A stretch of 64,000 nucleotides of DNA, taken from positions 1 through 64,000 of the forward strand of contig NZ_ABCQ01000013.1 of assembly GCF_000170855.1 (NCBI RefSeq). The letters are read 5' to 3'. Origin of the DNA: Moritella sp. PE36 (GTDB lineage: Bacteria > Pseudomonadota > Gammaproteobacteria > Enterobacterales > Moritellaceae). Under the pieces are notes generated by a model. That model was not told where the DNA came from and did not search any database. It saw only the letters and a program-made list of their open reading frames with translations. This document shows, piece after piece, positions 27,480 to 36,926 of the stretch (its first letter is position 1; each line of letters begins with the position of its first letter). A program made the position numbers and the translations under genes.

Positions 27480-28691
27480 TTAAGCTTCATTTCGATGTTT
27501 TTTGCTGTATAAATTTGAAAAAGGTTGTGCGCTAAACCCATGGGCAAAGATACTCATTAAAATAGTTAAGGTAACAACCGCGTAAACAATATCAAAACCG
27601 CCAATATCACCGACGTTATGCACCACAATCAACACATATAAAATAGACGCGATTCCACGCGGTCCAAACCAAGCAATAAACACACGGCTTGCAAAGTCCA
27701 AATCTGTACCCATTAATGAAACCATCACCGGCAACATACGTAATACCGTCAGGCTCAATAACGCATAGATAACTACGTTTACGCTAATATCATGTAATGT
27801 TAATGGTACAAACGCTAATCCAAACAAAAAGAAGCTAATAAGTATAAATAACTCCCCTTCGCTTTCAGCAAATTCTTCAATATGTATTCGTGCTTGTTTA
27901 CTGGTATTACCAATATATAAACCTGCAAAGAAAGCAGCAATAAAACCATTACCTAATAATGCTTCGGCAAGATAAAACCCGAGAATTGCAAGGGCAATGG
28001 GGATCAGGTTTTGATAGCTTTCTTGAATCCAGTTATGTTCGATTGCTTTATTCAATAGTTTAGCACCCAGATAACCAACCATACCGCCAACCAACATGCC
28101 AAAGACGATTTGTTCGGCTACATACCAAATCCAGCTATAGTCATTAGCTTTGGTTAGCCCACTGGTTATCAATGCCACCACGGTTAAGACGATGGGGAAA
28201 ACAATGCCATCGTTCAGACCACTTTCAACGTTGATAATAGAACGAATAATTTTAGGCACTTTCGGATCTGTCACGACCGCTTTACCCAGCGCAGCATCTG
28301 TGGGGGTAAGCAGCAACGCCAGTAAGATCATGTACGTAATCGGTTGCTCTGGAAACAGCCATACAGCAACAGCAGTACCAGCGATAATCGTCAAAGGTAA
28401 ACCTATAAAGAGCAATCGTGCAGGTATCTGCCATGAACGTCGCAATAACTTTAGATCTAATAAGGCCGCATCGCTAAACAATACCAGTACTAACGCTATT
28501 TCCACCAACACAGTGACAAATTCGGCATCCACTTCAACAGCAGTAATGCCAAATCCAAACGGCGAGCAGATAAGTCCCAATACGGTAAACACCATAGGAC
28601 CAGATATATCAAATTGGGCGAGTTTTTTTGAGATAAAGCCATAGAACAATACAATTAAAGCAATAATCAAAATAACGACATGTTCGTCCAT
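27480..28691 (-). CDS. Cation:proton antiporter (CPA1/NhaP-like)
   Basis: A 403-aa membrane antiporter with about 12 TM helices and little cytoplasmic tail. LLLTPTDAALGKAVV and INVESGLNDGIVFPI are the paired ion-site motifs of the monovalent cation:proton antiporter family; the Asp residues in TD and ND bind the ion. It probably exports Na+ or K+ for protons, which suits a marine cell. It is the middle gene of a minus-strand unit (small DUF protein, antiporter, LysR) with gaps of 15 and 23 bp. Confidence 0.9.
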   Translation of the reverse strand: MDEHVVILIIALIVLFYGFISKKLAQFDISGPMVFTVLGLICSPFGFGITAVEVDAEFVTVLVEIALVLVLFSDAALLDLKLLRRSWQIPARLLFIGLPLTIIAGTAVAVWLFPEQPITYMILLALLLTPTDAALGKAVVTDPKVPKIIRSIINVESGLNDGIVFPIVLTVVALITSGLTKANDYSWIWYVAEQIVFGMLVGGMVGYLGAKLLNKAIEHNWIQESYQNLIPIALAILGFYLAEALLGNGFIAAFFAGLYIGNTSKQARIHIEEFAESEGELFILISFFLFGLAFVPLTLHDISVNVVIYALLSLTVLRMLPVMVSLMGTDLDFASRVFIAWFGPRGIASILYVLIVVHNVGDIGGFDIVYAVVTLTILMSIFAHGFSAQPFSNLYSKKHRNEA

Positions 28692-28706
28692 GACTAAATC
28701 TCCGAC

Positions 28707-29048
28707 CTAAAGTGAATTGATTTCTTTGACCATCGCAACCACTTGCTGATGGGTCTTGGCATTTATCTTTGCAGAGCAGCAATAATTTTCAATCACCGCA
28801 TGTTTACGCACTAATTCGACAAACTCAGGCACCAATATTCGTGAGTCTAAAGAAACAAACATGTCTGTATCCGAAGGCGATGACGCGACAGGGAATGAAA
28901 ACAAAGCACCACTCGCATCGATTAATCGATCTTCTGATTCATAGTGAGGTAGGCATAAATCAGGCTCATTTTGCCATTCAACTAACGACTCAACATAAAT
29001 AAGTTCATCTTCACCGTGATATTTAATCACTGCAGGCCACTTTACCAT
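28707..29048 (-). CDS. Small conserved protein, possibly DUF4144
   Basis: A 113-aa soluble protein. The start MVKWPAVIKYHGEDELIYV and the later RLIDASGALFSF recall DUF4144 proteins of Vibrio and Shewanella, but I am only moderately sure. No catalytic residues are evident. The ATG at 29048 has AGGAGT 6 bases upstream, so I reject the longer reading to 29120. First gene of the unit ending with LysR at 26572. Confidence 0.7.
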   Translation of the reverse strand: MVKWPAVIKYHGEDELIYVESLVEWQNEPDLCLPHYESEDRLIDASGALFSFPVASSPSDTDMFVSLDSRILVPEFVELVRKHAVIENYCCSAKINAKTHQQVVAMVKEINSL

Positions 29049-29221
29049 TTGAGTACTCCTATAATTTACTATTCGCCCACTGTAGCAGCTTGTTATTAGC
29101 ATTTCAGTTATCAAATTCAATTACTTAAGTTTTACACTCGAGTTAACGTGACGATTGTTATTTTTTATCATATTTATGTATATGAAACTGGGTATAATAG
29201 CGCCATCATCACCTTAGATAA

Positions 29222-29878
29222 TTGACGATTGTGGAAACAGAACAACTAACAGTAAAAAATGACTTTCGTGCCACTATGGATACCATTTTAGACAATATCC
29301 ATGAGCATGGTTATGCGGTCATCGACGATGCCTTTCCAGCAGGTATTATTGACGCATTGCTTCAGGATTGCCTTGAGAATCAGCCGAACTTTAAAGCGGC
29401 TGGTATTGGTCGTCAGCAAGACTCGCAATTAAATACACAGGTCCGTAAAGATAAGACGTTATGGCTAACGGGTGCAAGCCCTGCGCAAACTGACTTTATG
29501 GCGTTAATCGATGTACTTAGATTAGAAGTGAACCGCAACTTTTTCTTAGGGTTATTTGATTATGAATGTCATTACGCTAAATATGCAGTGGGTGATTTTT
29601 ATAAAAAACACTTAGATGCATTCAAAGGCAAATCGAACCGGGTATTTTCCACTGTCTGCTATCTAAACACACCCGATGCCGGCGGTGAGTTGCTTATCTA
29701 TGCCCAAGATTCAGATAATGTGATCGCACGTGTTGCACCAAAAGCAGGTACCTTGGTGGTATTTGAAAGTGAGCGCTTCCCACATGAAGTACTTGCCGCT
29801 GAATCTGAACGCTATTCAATTGCGGGTTGGTTTAGAATGAATAACTCGATGGTAGGCACTGTCGACCCAGCATCATAA
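29222..29878 (+). CDS. 2-oxoglutarate/Fe(II)-dependent oxygenase (SM-20/prolyl hydroxylase-like)
   Basis: A 218-aa double-stranded beta-helix oxygenase. Iron ligands are H130 and D132 in KKHLDAF and H188 in FPHEV; the 2-oxoglutarate Arg is in the YSIAGWFR strand. GGELLIYA and AGTLVVFESE are family strands. Relatives hydroxylate prolines or ribosomal proteins; the substrate here is unknown. The start appears to be TTG 29222 with no clear ribosome site; GTG 29231 is an alternative. A decayed copy of its last 60 bases lies downstream at 29927-29984. Confidence 0.85.
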   Translation: MTIVETEQLTVKNDFRATMDTILDNIHEHGYAVIDDAFPAGIIDALLQDCLENQPNFKAAGIGRQQDSQLNTQVRKDKTLWLTGASPAQTDFMALIDVLRLEVNRNFFLGLFDYECHYAKYAVGDFYKKHLDAFKGKSNRVFSTVCYLNTPDAGGELLIYAQDSDNVIARVAPKAGTLVVFESERFPHEVLAAESERYSIAGWFRMNNSMVGTVDPAS

Positions 29879-29926
29879 TTTTGTCGTCAATACACAGTGT
29901 GACGTTATATTGATTTGGTGAAATTT

Positions 29927-29984
29927 GAATCAGAACGCTATTCGATTTAGGTTGCTTTAGAATGAATACCTCAATGATCTGTAG
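29927..29984 (+). pseudogene. Decayed duplicate of the 3' end of the oxygenase gene
   Basis: The stretch from GAATCAGAACGCTATTC onward matches 29801-29859 inside the oxygenase gene with scattered substitutions and small gaps, offset by 126 bp. It has an in-frame stop (GATTTAG) and cannot be translated usefully. It reads as a partial tandem duplication that has since drifted. A GTAGCTCT tandem follows directly. Confidence 0.7.
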
Positions 29985-30040
29985 CTCTGTAGCTCTGTAT
30001 TTAAAAATCACATAAAGGTAATAAAAAATCAATACGTGAA

Positions 30041-32617
30041 TTACGCAATGCGACATACCAACAATTCATTTAAATGTGTTTGTTCTTCCTTAGTGATCTG
30101 CTCTCCACTATTCTTGGAGATTAAAAAAACGTTCTCTGTCGATTCACCAAGAGAACTAATCTTTGCTGAATGAATGGTTAAATCACTTTGTGAGAATACA
30201 GAGCAAATTTCCTCCATATAACAAGGATCATCCAAGGTGTTGATTTTTAGCAGCGATTTATTCTTTTTTGTTGATTTTAAAAACTCTACAACTGCCGTGT
30301 TTTCAAAGTTTTTTACAAACTTCGGTGTCGGTAAGTTGTTGTAGGATATTTCATTGTTAATTGATTTTTCAACTCGAATGACTATTTTATCAAGTCTATC
30401 TTTTTCGGTTATTGGCTCATTTTTGCTATCAAGTAACTTGATTATTTCTAATACCATACCGTCTTTAGTTTGCATAATTTGCGCATCTTTGATCTTTAAC
30501 TTGGCCGTTGCCAGGGTATTAAATATATCCACAAAAAGCTTAGGTCTGTCCTTGGTATAAACGATCAGACAGGTTGCGCTAGGCGATAAACTATCGGAAA
30601 TGTAAATCATATCTTGTTTCACCGAACGTTTTAAAATTTGCTCGGTAATACATACAATTTCATCAACACTGTTACTACTAAAAAAGTGTTTGGGTAAAGT
30701 GGACCATAACGATGCTATGTCTTGTTCGCTCCAGCCCATGTTGGTTAGTTTACTGGTTGCGTCATTTTTGTTTTCTCTGATCAGGGTACGCACTTCGAAT
30801 ATATTCTCTATGCCTTGTCTTAGCGCATCTCGGGTTGATAGGTACAGCTGCTCTAATTGACATTCGTGCCATTCATTCCAATATTGCTCATTGGTCGCGA
30901 TCATATCCGCCACGGTAAACACATAGAGCGCATTGAGTTTGTCAACAGAGCCAACCTGTTTAGCAAGTTGCTTGATAACATTAGGGTCGGTAATATCTTG
31001 GGTTTGAATGGTACCAATAAGCAGATCTTGGTTTGCGACCAACCAATAAACCAGTTTAATACTGGAGTTTTTTAATTGGTGTATTTCAGCGAACTCTTTG
31101 GCAATAATGGCACTAAGTTGACTATTTTCAACTGCTTGTTTACCTGAAATGTGATGGCAAAGTGTTGCCAAGATCAGCGAGTCTCTATCTTTGATTTGTT
31201 GATTTACATTATAAATAAAGCTTTTATCATTAAAGTCACTACTAAAACTGTCTATTGCTTGCACCGCTTTACAGGTATGCTCATCGATGGTGTAGGCGTT
31301 ATGCATATCGTATTGCATTTGACCTTCGATTTGTTTCCAATGGGAAAAGTAGGACGCTAAGATGCCATATCGATGCATTAAACTGAATGAGGTTTTTAAG
31401 CCATTAGGTTGCTGTAACAGCGCAATGAATTCTTCTCTACATCCTTGATAACAGCTCAATTCACCCAGTAATATCCGTCTAGTTTGTCGCAATAGTCGCA
31501 GTGTTTCAGGCGCAATGCCGTTAATATCTTTATGTTTAGCTATCAATAAAAACAGCCTTAAGACTTGGCGTTTATCGATAAAAATCTCTTTATATCTTGC
31601 TTCAATGAGGTTATTTCGAACCATAAAGTATTCATCAATAATACGTTCAGGCTGCTTGGGTTGGTGCTTTAAAATATCAAACTGGAAAGAATCACTGAGC
31701 ATTTGATTCAATTCACGTATACGCGTCATCGCAGTAAACAGGTAACCCATCATGCTTTCAATCGCATGCTGGGTATTATCATCGCCACCGAAACGCATAA
31801 ACTCTGCGACAGCCGATTGATGATCAAATAGGAGTATTTCTTGTGGTCTGTTAACAACAGAATGTAATGCCCAGCGTACTCGGCAGACAAAATCATAGGA
31901 CTCTAATAACTCAGAGGTTTCCTCTGAGGTTAAAAATCCGGTCGACTCTATTGTGTTCGGGTTATCAATTAAAAAATGCTTTTGTGCTATCCAATGTATG
32001 GTTTGCACATCTCTCATGCCGCCCGGATTGTTTTTTAAATTTGGTTCTAAGTACAATGCAGTATTTTTTGCATTTTTATGGCGGCTTTCCTGCTCTGTTA
32101 GCTTCGCATGGAAAAATGCTTTACTTGTCCAAATCTTGTTTTGGAACAGCGTATCTTTGAGCATTGATGCATGAGACGATGGCCCCTGCAATGGACGAAT
32201 GTCGAGCAAATTTGTCGCGATGGTAATATCTTCTGCGGCTAGTTGAATTGACTCTTCAAACGTTCTAACTGAATGACCAATATCTATCCCTAAATCCCAA
32301 AGTTTCGTAACAAAACAAGACAGTTTTTCTTCGATGTCTTTAGGCATCTTGCCATCGCTAATAATGGCCAGATCTATATCTGACTGGGGATGAAGCCTTT
32401 TTCTGCCGTAACCACCAACCGCATTAATGGATAAAACTGACTCATCTAACTCAAATGAACACCAAAGTGCAATAAGCAGTTGATCAAAAAACTTGGATCT
32501 TTTTTCCATTAATGATTGGATAGAGTCAGTATAGAATTTTTGATTTAACTCGAGATCAAACTGTGCGATGCGTCGACGTAATTCTGCACCAGAAGTTTCC
32601 ATTGAAACGCAAGACAT
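30041..32617 (-). CDS. glnD: GlnD-like PII uridylyltransferase with a degenerate HD domain
   Basis: An 858-aa protein with the full GlnD layout. The nucleotidyltransferase site is intact (AVGGYGRKRLHPQSDIDL, residues 66-83). The HD domain at about 430-580 is damaged: where E. coli has FHDIAKG--GDHS this has CHHISGKQAVENS, so the HD Asp is His489. The RQH motif is NQD near 529-531, and an upstream His is Asn440. H447 and D571 remain. Two C-terminal ACT domains follow. GlnD normally uridylylates PII when nitrogen is short and de-uridylylates it through the HD site; this copy may have lost the second activity. ATG 32617 is preferred over 32626 because AAGG then lies 9 bases upstream. It is not beside map-dapD-rpsB, its usual place. 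Confidence 0.9.
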   Translation of the reverse strand: MSCVSMETSGAELRRRIAQFDLELNQKFYTDSIQSLMEKRSKFFDQLLIALWCSFELDESVLSINAVGGYGRKRLHPQSDIDLAIISDGKMPKDIEEKLSCFVTKLWDLGIDIGHSVRTFEESIQLAAEDITIATNLLDIRPLQGPSSHASMLKDTLFQNKIWTSKAFFHAKLTEQESRHKNAKNTALYLEPNLKNNPGGMRDVQTIHWIAQKHFLIDNPNTIESTGFLTSEETSELLESYDFVCRVRWALHSVVNRPQEILLFDHQSAVAEFMRFGGDDNTQHAIESMMGYLFTAMTRIRELNQMLSDSFQFDILKHQPKQPERIIDEYFMVRNNLIEARYKEIFIDKRQVLRLFLLIAKHKDINGIAPETLRLLRQTRRILLGELSCYQGCREEFIALLQQPNGLKTSFSLMHRYGILASYFSHWKQIEGQMQYDMHNAYTIDEHTCKAVQAIDSFSSDFNDKSFIYNVNQQIKDRDSLILATLCHHISGKQAVENSQLSAIIAKEFAEIHQLKNSSIKLVYWLVANQDLLIGTIQTQDITDPNVIKQLAKQVGSVDKLNALYVFTVADMIATNEQYWNEWHECQLEQLYLSTRDALRQGIENIFEVRTLIRENKNDATSKLTNMGWSEQDIASLWSTLPKHFFSSNSVDEIVCITEQILKRSVKQDMIYISDSLSPSATCLIVYTKDRPKLFVDIFNTLATAKLKIKDAQIMQTKDGMVLEIIKLLDSKNEPITEKDRLDKIVIRVEKSINNEISYNNLPTPKFVKNFENTAVVEFLKSTKKNKSLLKINTLDDPCYMEEICSVFSQSDLTIHSAKISSLGESTENVFLISKNSGEQITKEEQTHLNELLVCRIA

Positions 32618-32626
32618 GTTAATCAT

Positions 32627-33092
32627 CCTTTATAATAACTTGAACCAGTATTTAAACTGCCAAGCTCTCCCTTTAAAACAGATTTATTGGTTAATCATCA
32701 ATATGCTGCTAAGCACGATAGTGCATACCATTAATTTCAGCACTTACAAAAAGCCACTAACAATAGTTAGAGCCGTAATGATAACAGCTCTAACTAAATC
32801 ATTCAATTACACCGTTTTTATTGCTGACTTACGTATACCGGGAAGGGTTTAGCACATTAAAATGTTAGAGCACTAATCAATTAGCATAGAGTACTGGCAT
32901 CAAAACAGCTGTACATTGATCATGTTTATCTCGATTTTGTGGCATTCGAAATACCAAACCTTATCTGAAACCTAAACAGAGTTAAAAATTAAGCTACAGC
33001 TGGCACACTCGATCCAGCATTATAATAAAAAACAAAAATACGAGTGATATTGCTACCGCTACTCCTCTTCAATATACACAAACTAGAGTAGC
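32627..33092. other. Intergenic stretch without a supported gene
   Basis: About 465 bp between glnD and the SnoaL-like gene. Only an 8-bp inverted repeat (GTTAGAGC 32766-32773, complement at 32787-32794) stands out, with no T run. I see no convincing ORF. Confidence 0.5.
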
Positions 33093-33479
33093 CTAGCGCT
33101 CGCCTTGTACTTCAAAATCATCAGCCGCTAATAACGCGCTGCCATCAGCTTGAATGCGCCATTGCTCGTGATGTACTGCACCGAACGCTTTGTTCATTGT
33201 CCATTTGGCTGTTAATACATAACTATCATCATTCATCGCTACCCATTCAACGTCGGTGTAATCCACATAGCTAAAACCTTGGTCAATGATACCTTGCCAA
33301 AATGTTTGGATCTCTTCACGCCCAGTGAATGTACCAAACGGACGTGCGTGCATTACTGTGCCTTCTTCATATTGCGCTGCACAACCTGCTGCGTCTTGAT
33401 TATTAAACGCCTTTTCCCATGCTGCGATACCGGCTTTACATGCTAATAGTGTTTGTGATTGTGATTGTGATTGTGTCAT
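33093..33479 (-). CDS. SnoaL/YybH-like (NTF2 fold) protein
   Basis: A 128-aa cystatin/NTF2-fold protein of the SgcJ/DUF4440-like group. AWEKAFNNQDAAGCAAQYEEGTV is cut here for length; the N-terminal W-KAFN--D---CA--Y pattern and the central FTGREEIQTFWQGII segment are typical. Such proteins bind small ligands or act as isomerases; the ligand is unknown. Codons 3-8 are a hexamer repeat coding Gln-Ser three times. GGAG lies upstream of the ATG. It is divergent from a LysR gene that may control it. Confidence 0.85.
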   Translation of the reverse strand: MTQSQSQSQTLLACKAGIAAWEKAFNNQDAAGCAAQYEEGTVMHARPFGTFTGREEIQTFWQGIIDQGFSYVDYTDVEWVAMNDDSYVLTAKWTMNKAFGAVHHEQWRIQADGSALLAADDFEVQGER

Positions 33480-33652
33480 TGTGCTTTCTCCGATGAGTGT
33501 CTAGTTGCTATATAACGTATATAAAGTATATGGCTGTTACTTTAGCGCTGTAATTACCAAACAAAAACAGACCAATCAGAAAACACTGTTAAGATAAACA
33601 GAACAATACTAAATAACCAACAGCACCAGGCGATCACAGGAATACCTAATCG

Positions 33653-34606
33653 ATGAGTAAACTTAAGCAAATGACGGTATTCATGTACGTTGTCAAACTC
33701 GGTTCAATCACCAAAGCGGCAGAAAAACTCGACGTTTCTAAATCCGTGGTTAGCCAACATCTTAAACAGCTTGAAGCCGAACTTGCTGTCACCTTACTTA
33801 AGCGTACAACGCGTAAACAAAGCCTGACGCCGGCAGGTGAACACTTCTATCAACAATGTTGCACCATGTACGAACTAGCAGAACAAGCATGGCAAGACGC
33901 CCAACAATTGCAAATTTCCCCGCAAGGTTTAATCAAGATCACTGCACCGCACGCATTAATGGATCATCTGGTTTTACCCGCATTGCACGAAGTCTTTCAT
34001 GCGTACCCAGACGTTGCACTTGAACTGATTAGTCATGACGGGCGGTCTGATTTAATGCAAGAAGGTATTGATATTGCGATACGCGTTGGGGAGTCGAAGA
34101 TAAGCAACCTCAAACAAAAACGCATTGGTGACTTTAGAGATGTGCTCAGTGGTTCATTGCAAACAGTTAAAGCCTGCCAGAGCGATATTGAAGCATTGGT
34201 ACTGGCGAATAATAGTGCTCCCCAAGTAAGCTCACACTCACTACCTAACATCAGCTACGTAGCTAATCACTGGCAAGAAAAGTCGATTCATCACAGCTTT
34301 AGTTGTAAGAAAAGTCGCTGTGATAAAGGAGGTTCTAATAGGAATAGTACGCCACGGTTTGAACTGAATTTTAAAACCCATCATAAAGCCAATACCCTAC
34401 CCACTTGCTTGAGTATGCTAGAGCAAGGGTTTGGTGTTGGTATTATTCCAGACTTTATATTTGCTAAACATAATCATGCATTAGCTGAGTTGTTACCCGA
34501 CTATCAGCTTGATAAAGTTAATGTCTATGCATTGCACTCTTATCAAGCTGCGGTGCCCATTGGCGTGACTATGGCGATAGAGGCGATTGCTAAGCGACTT
34601 GGTTAA
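33653..34606 (+). CDS. LysR family transcriptional regulator
   Basis: A 317-aa LysR-type protein. The HTH is GSITKAAEKLDVSKSVVSQH with wing LKRTTRKQSLTPAG; the effector domain begins near residue 90 (GLIKITAPHALMDHL). The region around residues 185-245 (SFSCKKSRCDKGGSNRNS) is more Cys- and Ser-rich than usual and could reflect drift or a redox function. AGGAATAC lies upstream of the ATG. It is divergent from the SnoaL-like gene and convergent with the tautomerase gene. Confidence 0.92.
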   Translation: MSKLKQMTVFMYVVKLGSITKAAEKLDVSKSVVSQHLKQLEAELAVTLLKRTTRKQSLTPAGEHFYQQCCTMYELAEQAWQDAQQLQISPQGLIKITAPHALMDHLVLPALHEVFHAYPDVALELISHDGRSDLMQEGIDIAIRVGESKISNLKQKRIGDFRDVLSGSLQTVKACQSDIEALVLANNSAPQVSSHSLPNISYVANHWQEKSIHHSFSCKKSRCDKGGSNRNSTPRFELNFKTHHKANTLPTCLSMLEQGFGVGIIPDFIFAKHNHALAELLPDYQLDKVNVYALHSYQAAVPIGVTMAIEAIAKRLG

Positions 34607-34644
34607 CGGTAGACCTAAACCCTTAGCAATGGCATGCCGAGTCG

Positions 34645-34851
34645 CTAGGATTTAGTTTTTTGGCGTAGTTCAGTCACAACTTCGCCACCTATCCCCCAGT
34701 TATCGGTATTCACTTCGTCGATAACAACAACTGTGGTTTTCGGGTTCTTCCCTAATACATCCACCAGCAATTGTGTCGCACCTGCGATTAACTGGGCTTT
34801 TTGTTTTTTTGTCACTTGTTCATCAGTGATTTTAATATTGATATACGGCAT
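34645..34851 (-). CDS. 4-oxalocrotonate tautomerase family protein
   Basis: A 68-aa tautomerase. The mature N-terminus would be Pro, the catalytic base of the family (MPYINIKIT). It also has the usual helix KKAQLIAGATQLLVDVLGK-like segment and the VVVIDEV strand that closes the hexamer. Such small enzymes move protons between keto and enol forms of unsaturated acids. The substrate is unknown. It lies just past the LysR gene, convergent. Confidence 0.9.
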   Translation of the reverse strand: MPYINIKITDEQVTKKQKAQLIAGATQLLVDVLGKNPKTTVVVIDEVNTDNWGIGGEVVTELRQKTKS

Positions 34852-34927
34852 AGTTTTGCATCCTGCATTTATTTAGATATGAATACCTTACCTGAGCTAT
34901 ATTGTTTATGCTATTGGTAGTGATGGG

Positions 34928-34956
34928 TTTTGAGGAAATTTGGCTTAGCGTTGATA
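34928..34956. repeat. Copy D of the GGCTTAGCGTT repeat
   Basis: TTTTGAGGAAATTTGGCTTA followed by GCGTTGATAC matches the stretches at 37356 and 39331 in most positions. It opens the AT-rich accessory region. The remaining sequence from 34957 to 35168 holds nothing I can support. Confidence 0.45.
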
Positions 34957-35168
34957 CGCTAACAAAGTGTGTTCAGATAACAAAAATATCTTAAATAACA
35001 CTCTACCAACCTACATTACGTACTACATGAAACTCACTATCAGAAAGAAGCAGGCATCATAAATTTATCAGCTTGTCTGCCGACTACCAATGAATTTTTC
35101 AACATCCCGTCTGAGATACTACATATTACAGCGTCCCCATTCCTTTAGTTTTAATAAATAGCCTTTAG

Positions 35169-35339
35169 TTATTTCTTATTTTTCTCCGACCCGCTTTCAT
35201 TCTCTTCATATTTATTAGATACGTTATTTAGAGTATCTACGTTCTCAGGGATAGATTCTAATGCCATATTTGCTGCGGATAAGCCCAGGTTTGCAACAGC
35301 AAAAATACTAGTCCAAAAAACATCACCAGTAACAGTCAT
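35169..35339 (-). CDS. Possible small protein, 56 aa
   Basis: An ORF from ATG 35339 to TAA 35169, not overlapping any other gene. It has a short hydrophobic stretch (DVFWTSIFAVANLGLSAANM) and a charged, Lys/Glu-rich tail ending in SEKNKK, a layout seen in small membrane-associated proteins. The ribosome site is weak, so it may be chance. No family is recognised. Confidence 0.35.
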   Translation of the reverse strand: MTVTGDVFWTSIFAVANLGLSAANMALESIPENVDTLNNVSNKYEENESGSEKNKK

Positions 35340-35657
35340 TGCAAATGTCAGTAAAAGCTAATTTAGTCTCATGGTCAATGTGCAGAAAATAATAGAGAGA
35401 CTTATCTATGTAGCGTTCATAACAGCTATTTTAGTTCATTATCTGGAAACACATCAAGTACACGTTTAATGATGCTTATAAAAACTAAAAACTAAAAACA
35501 TTAACGTATTCAGTTAACTAGCTGTTAAGCTACTCATTATGAGGTGGTGGCTTTATAGGTTATAGTTATGAGTATGCTGTAGAATATTTGTTTCTGCGTG
35601 CGTAAACGGATGAGTAATATGAGATAACTTTTATAGATAACATATGGAGTATACGGA

Positions 35658-36893
35658 GTGTTAAATCGGAAACTATTAAAGGTAATATGTGTGTTAACTT
35701 TGGGAGTTAGCCTGCAAGGTTGCATGTCTACTAGTCAGCCACAGCAGCTAACACCACAAGAACAAGAACTACGTAATCAAATGATGCAGGCGATGATTGC
35801 AAAGATGAAGGCTAGTACAGTCGCATTACAATCACAGCAAAATGTTAATCAAAATTTGCAACCAGTTCCAGTGCCTAAAGCTAAACCAACACTAACAATT
35901 GATGATCTTAATCATCAAATTGAAGGCTTAAAATCAAATGATACAGGCATAAGTTTCGAACGTTCTAGGGATGGAATTAAAGTTAACGGGATAATGTATC
36001 TCGACCCTGAAGGTGAAATTACGAGAGTTGGCTCAAACTCACTTACTGGCGAATTTAGTTATTTAGTTCACACTCGTGGAAATGAGTATGTTGTTAAGTA
36101 TAACAAAGCAGGATCTGGTGCTGAAGCGATAACATTAGCACATGCAACGATTGATAGCCGTGGTGCTAAAGTTGTTACTGTTACAGGGCGTAAGCTATCA
36201 GGTAATAGTGTTATCCCAACATCGAGAGGATTTATTGTTGCGAGGGACTCATCAGCATTTAATTTTGATCCGCGTGATGGACTTAATAGCTTCTCTGCTG
36301 CGGACGGCTATCACATTGCTAGATACCAAAATGGCGATGTATCCTCAACGGGTTATATCTTATTAGAGAAAGATCCTGAAACCGATTCTGTTGCTAATTT
36401 AATGGATTCTTTCAGTAGCCTTGCAGGTAGTATAGGCATTATTGAAGATGAAGCGTTCGAATATCTTCTAGCTAATATTAAAACTGGTAGCGTTGTACCT
36501 CTAAATATTCGTACTAGTGGAAAAAATATAAATGTTCTATCAGAGTGTAAAAAGAAGAACAGTATTGTAAATGAATGTGCTAAATCTGAGTCTCGAGAAT
36601 CGTTATTTGAGCCAAATGGTTCTAAAAACCTCAGGCATTACTTCTGGAAAGTGTATTGGTTTAATACACCTGAAGGATCATATGCTATAGCACAGGAATC
36701 TGGTTTGAAAAAAATTACGATTATTAACTTAAAGACTGCTAAAAAATCTGTAGCTTTTGAACGAGCACTTGGTATTAGCGGTTTCACAACGACGCAAACA
36801 CCAGAAGGAAAAATCACAGTAGATGCGAGTCTTGGTTTTTCAACTGAAACAATAGACGACGCAGTTGCATTTTTTAATAAGCAAGGTGTGTAG
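35658..36893 (+). CDS. Predicted lipoprotein of unknown function
   Basis: A 411-aa exported lipoprotein. The signal peptide (residues 1-21) ends in the lipobox LQGC, so the mature protein starts at Cys22. A Gln-rich linker (about 26-75) leads into a beta-rich domain with repeated strand-like segments (GIKVNGIMYLDPEGEITRVG, EYVVKYNKAG, GFIVARDSSAFNF). Two Cys pairs near residues 295-312 (SECKKK, VNECAKS) may form a disulfide. The start is GTG 35658 with TGGAG 8 bases upstream. It stands alone, followed by a good terminator, in AT-rich DNA with dispersed repeats, which suggests acquisition. No family recognised. Confidence 0.8.
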   Translation: MLNRKLLKVICVLTLGVSLQGCMSTSQPQQLTPQEQELRNQMMQAMIAKMKASTVALQSQQNVNQNLQPVPVPKAKPTLTIDDLNHQIEGLKSNDTGISFERSRDGIKVNGIMYLDPEGEITRVGSNSLTGEFSYLVHTRGNEYVVKYNKAGSGAEAITLAHATIDSRGAKVVTVTGRKLSGNSVIPTSRGFIVARDSSAFNFDPRDGLNSFSAADGYHIARYQNGDVSSTGYILLEKDPETDSVANLMDSFSSLAGSIGIIEDEAFEYLLANIKTGSVVPLNIRTSGKNINVLSECKKKNSIVNECAKSESRESLFEPNGSKNLRHYFWKVYWFNTPEGSYAIAQESGLKKITIINLKTAKKSVAFERALGISGFTTTQTPEGKITVDASLGFSTETIDDAVAFFNKQGV

Positions 36894-36926
36894 CTATTCT
36901 CGAAAGTTAAAATACTGATTTTTTAA

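Noticed and set aside
32568-32852. A 94-codon plus-strand ORF over the glnD start
   Set aside because: It overlaps the glnD N-terminus in antisense and lacks a ribosome site.
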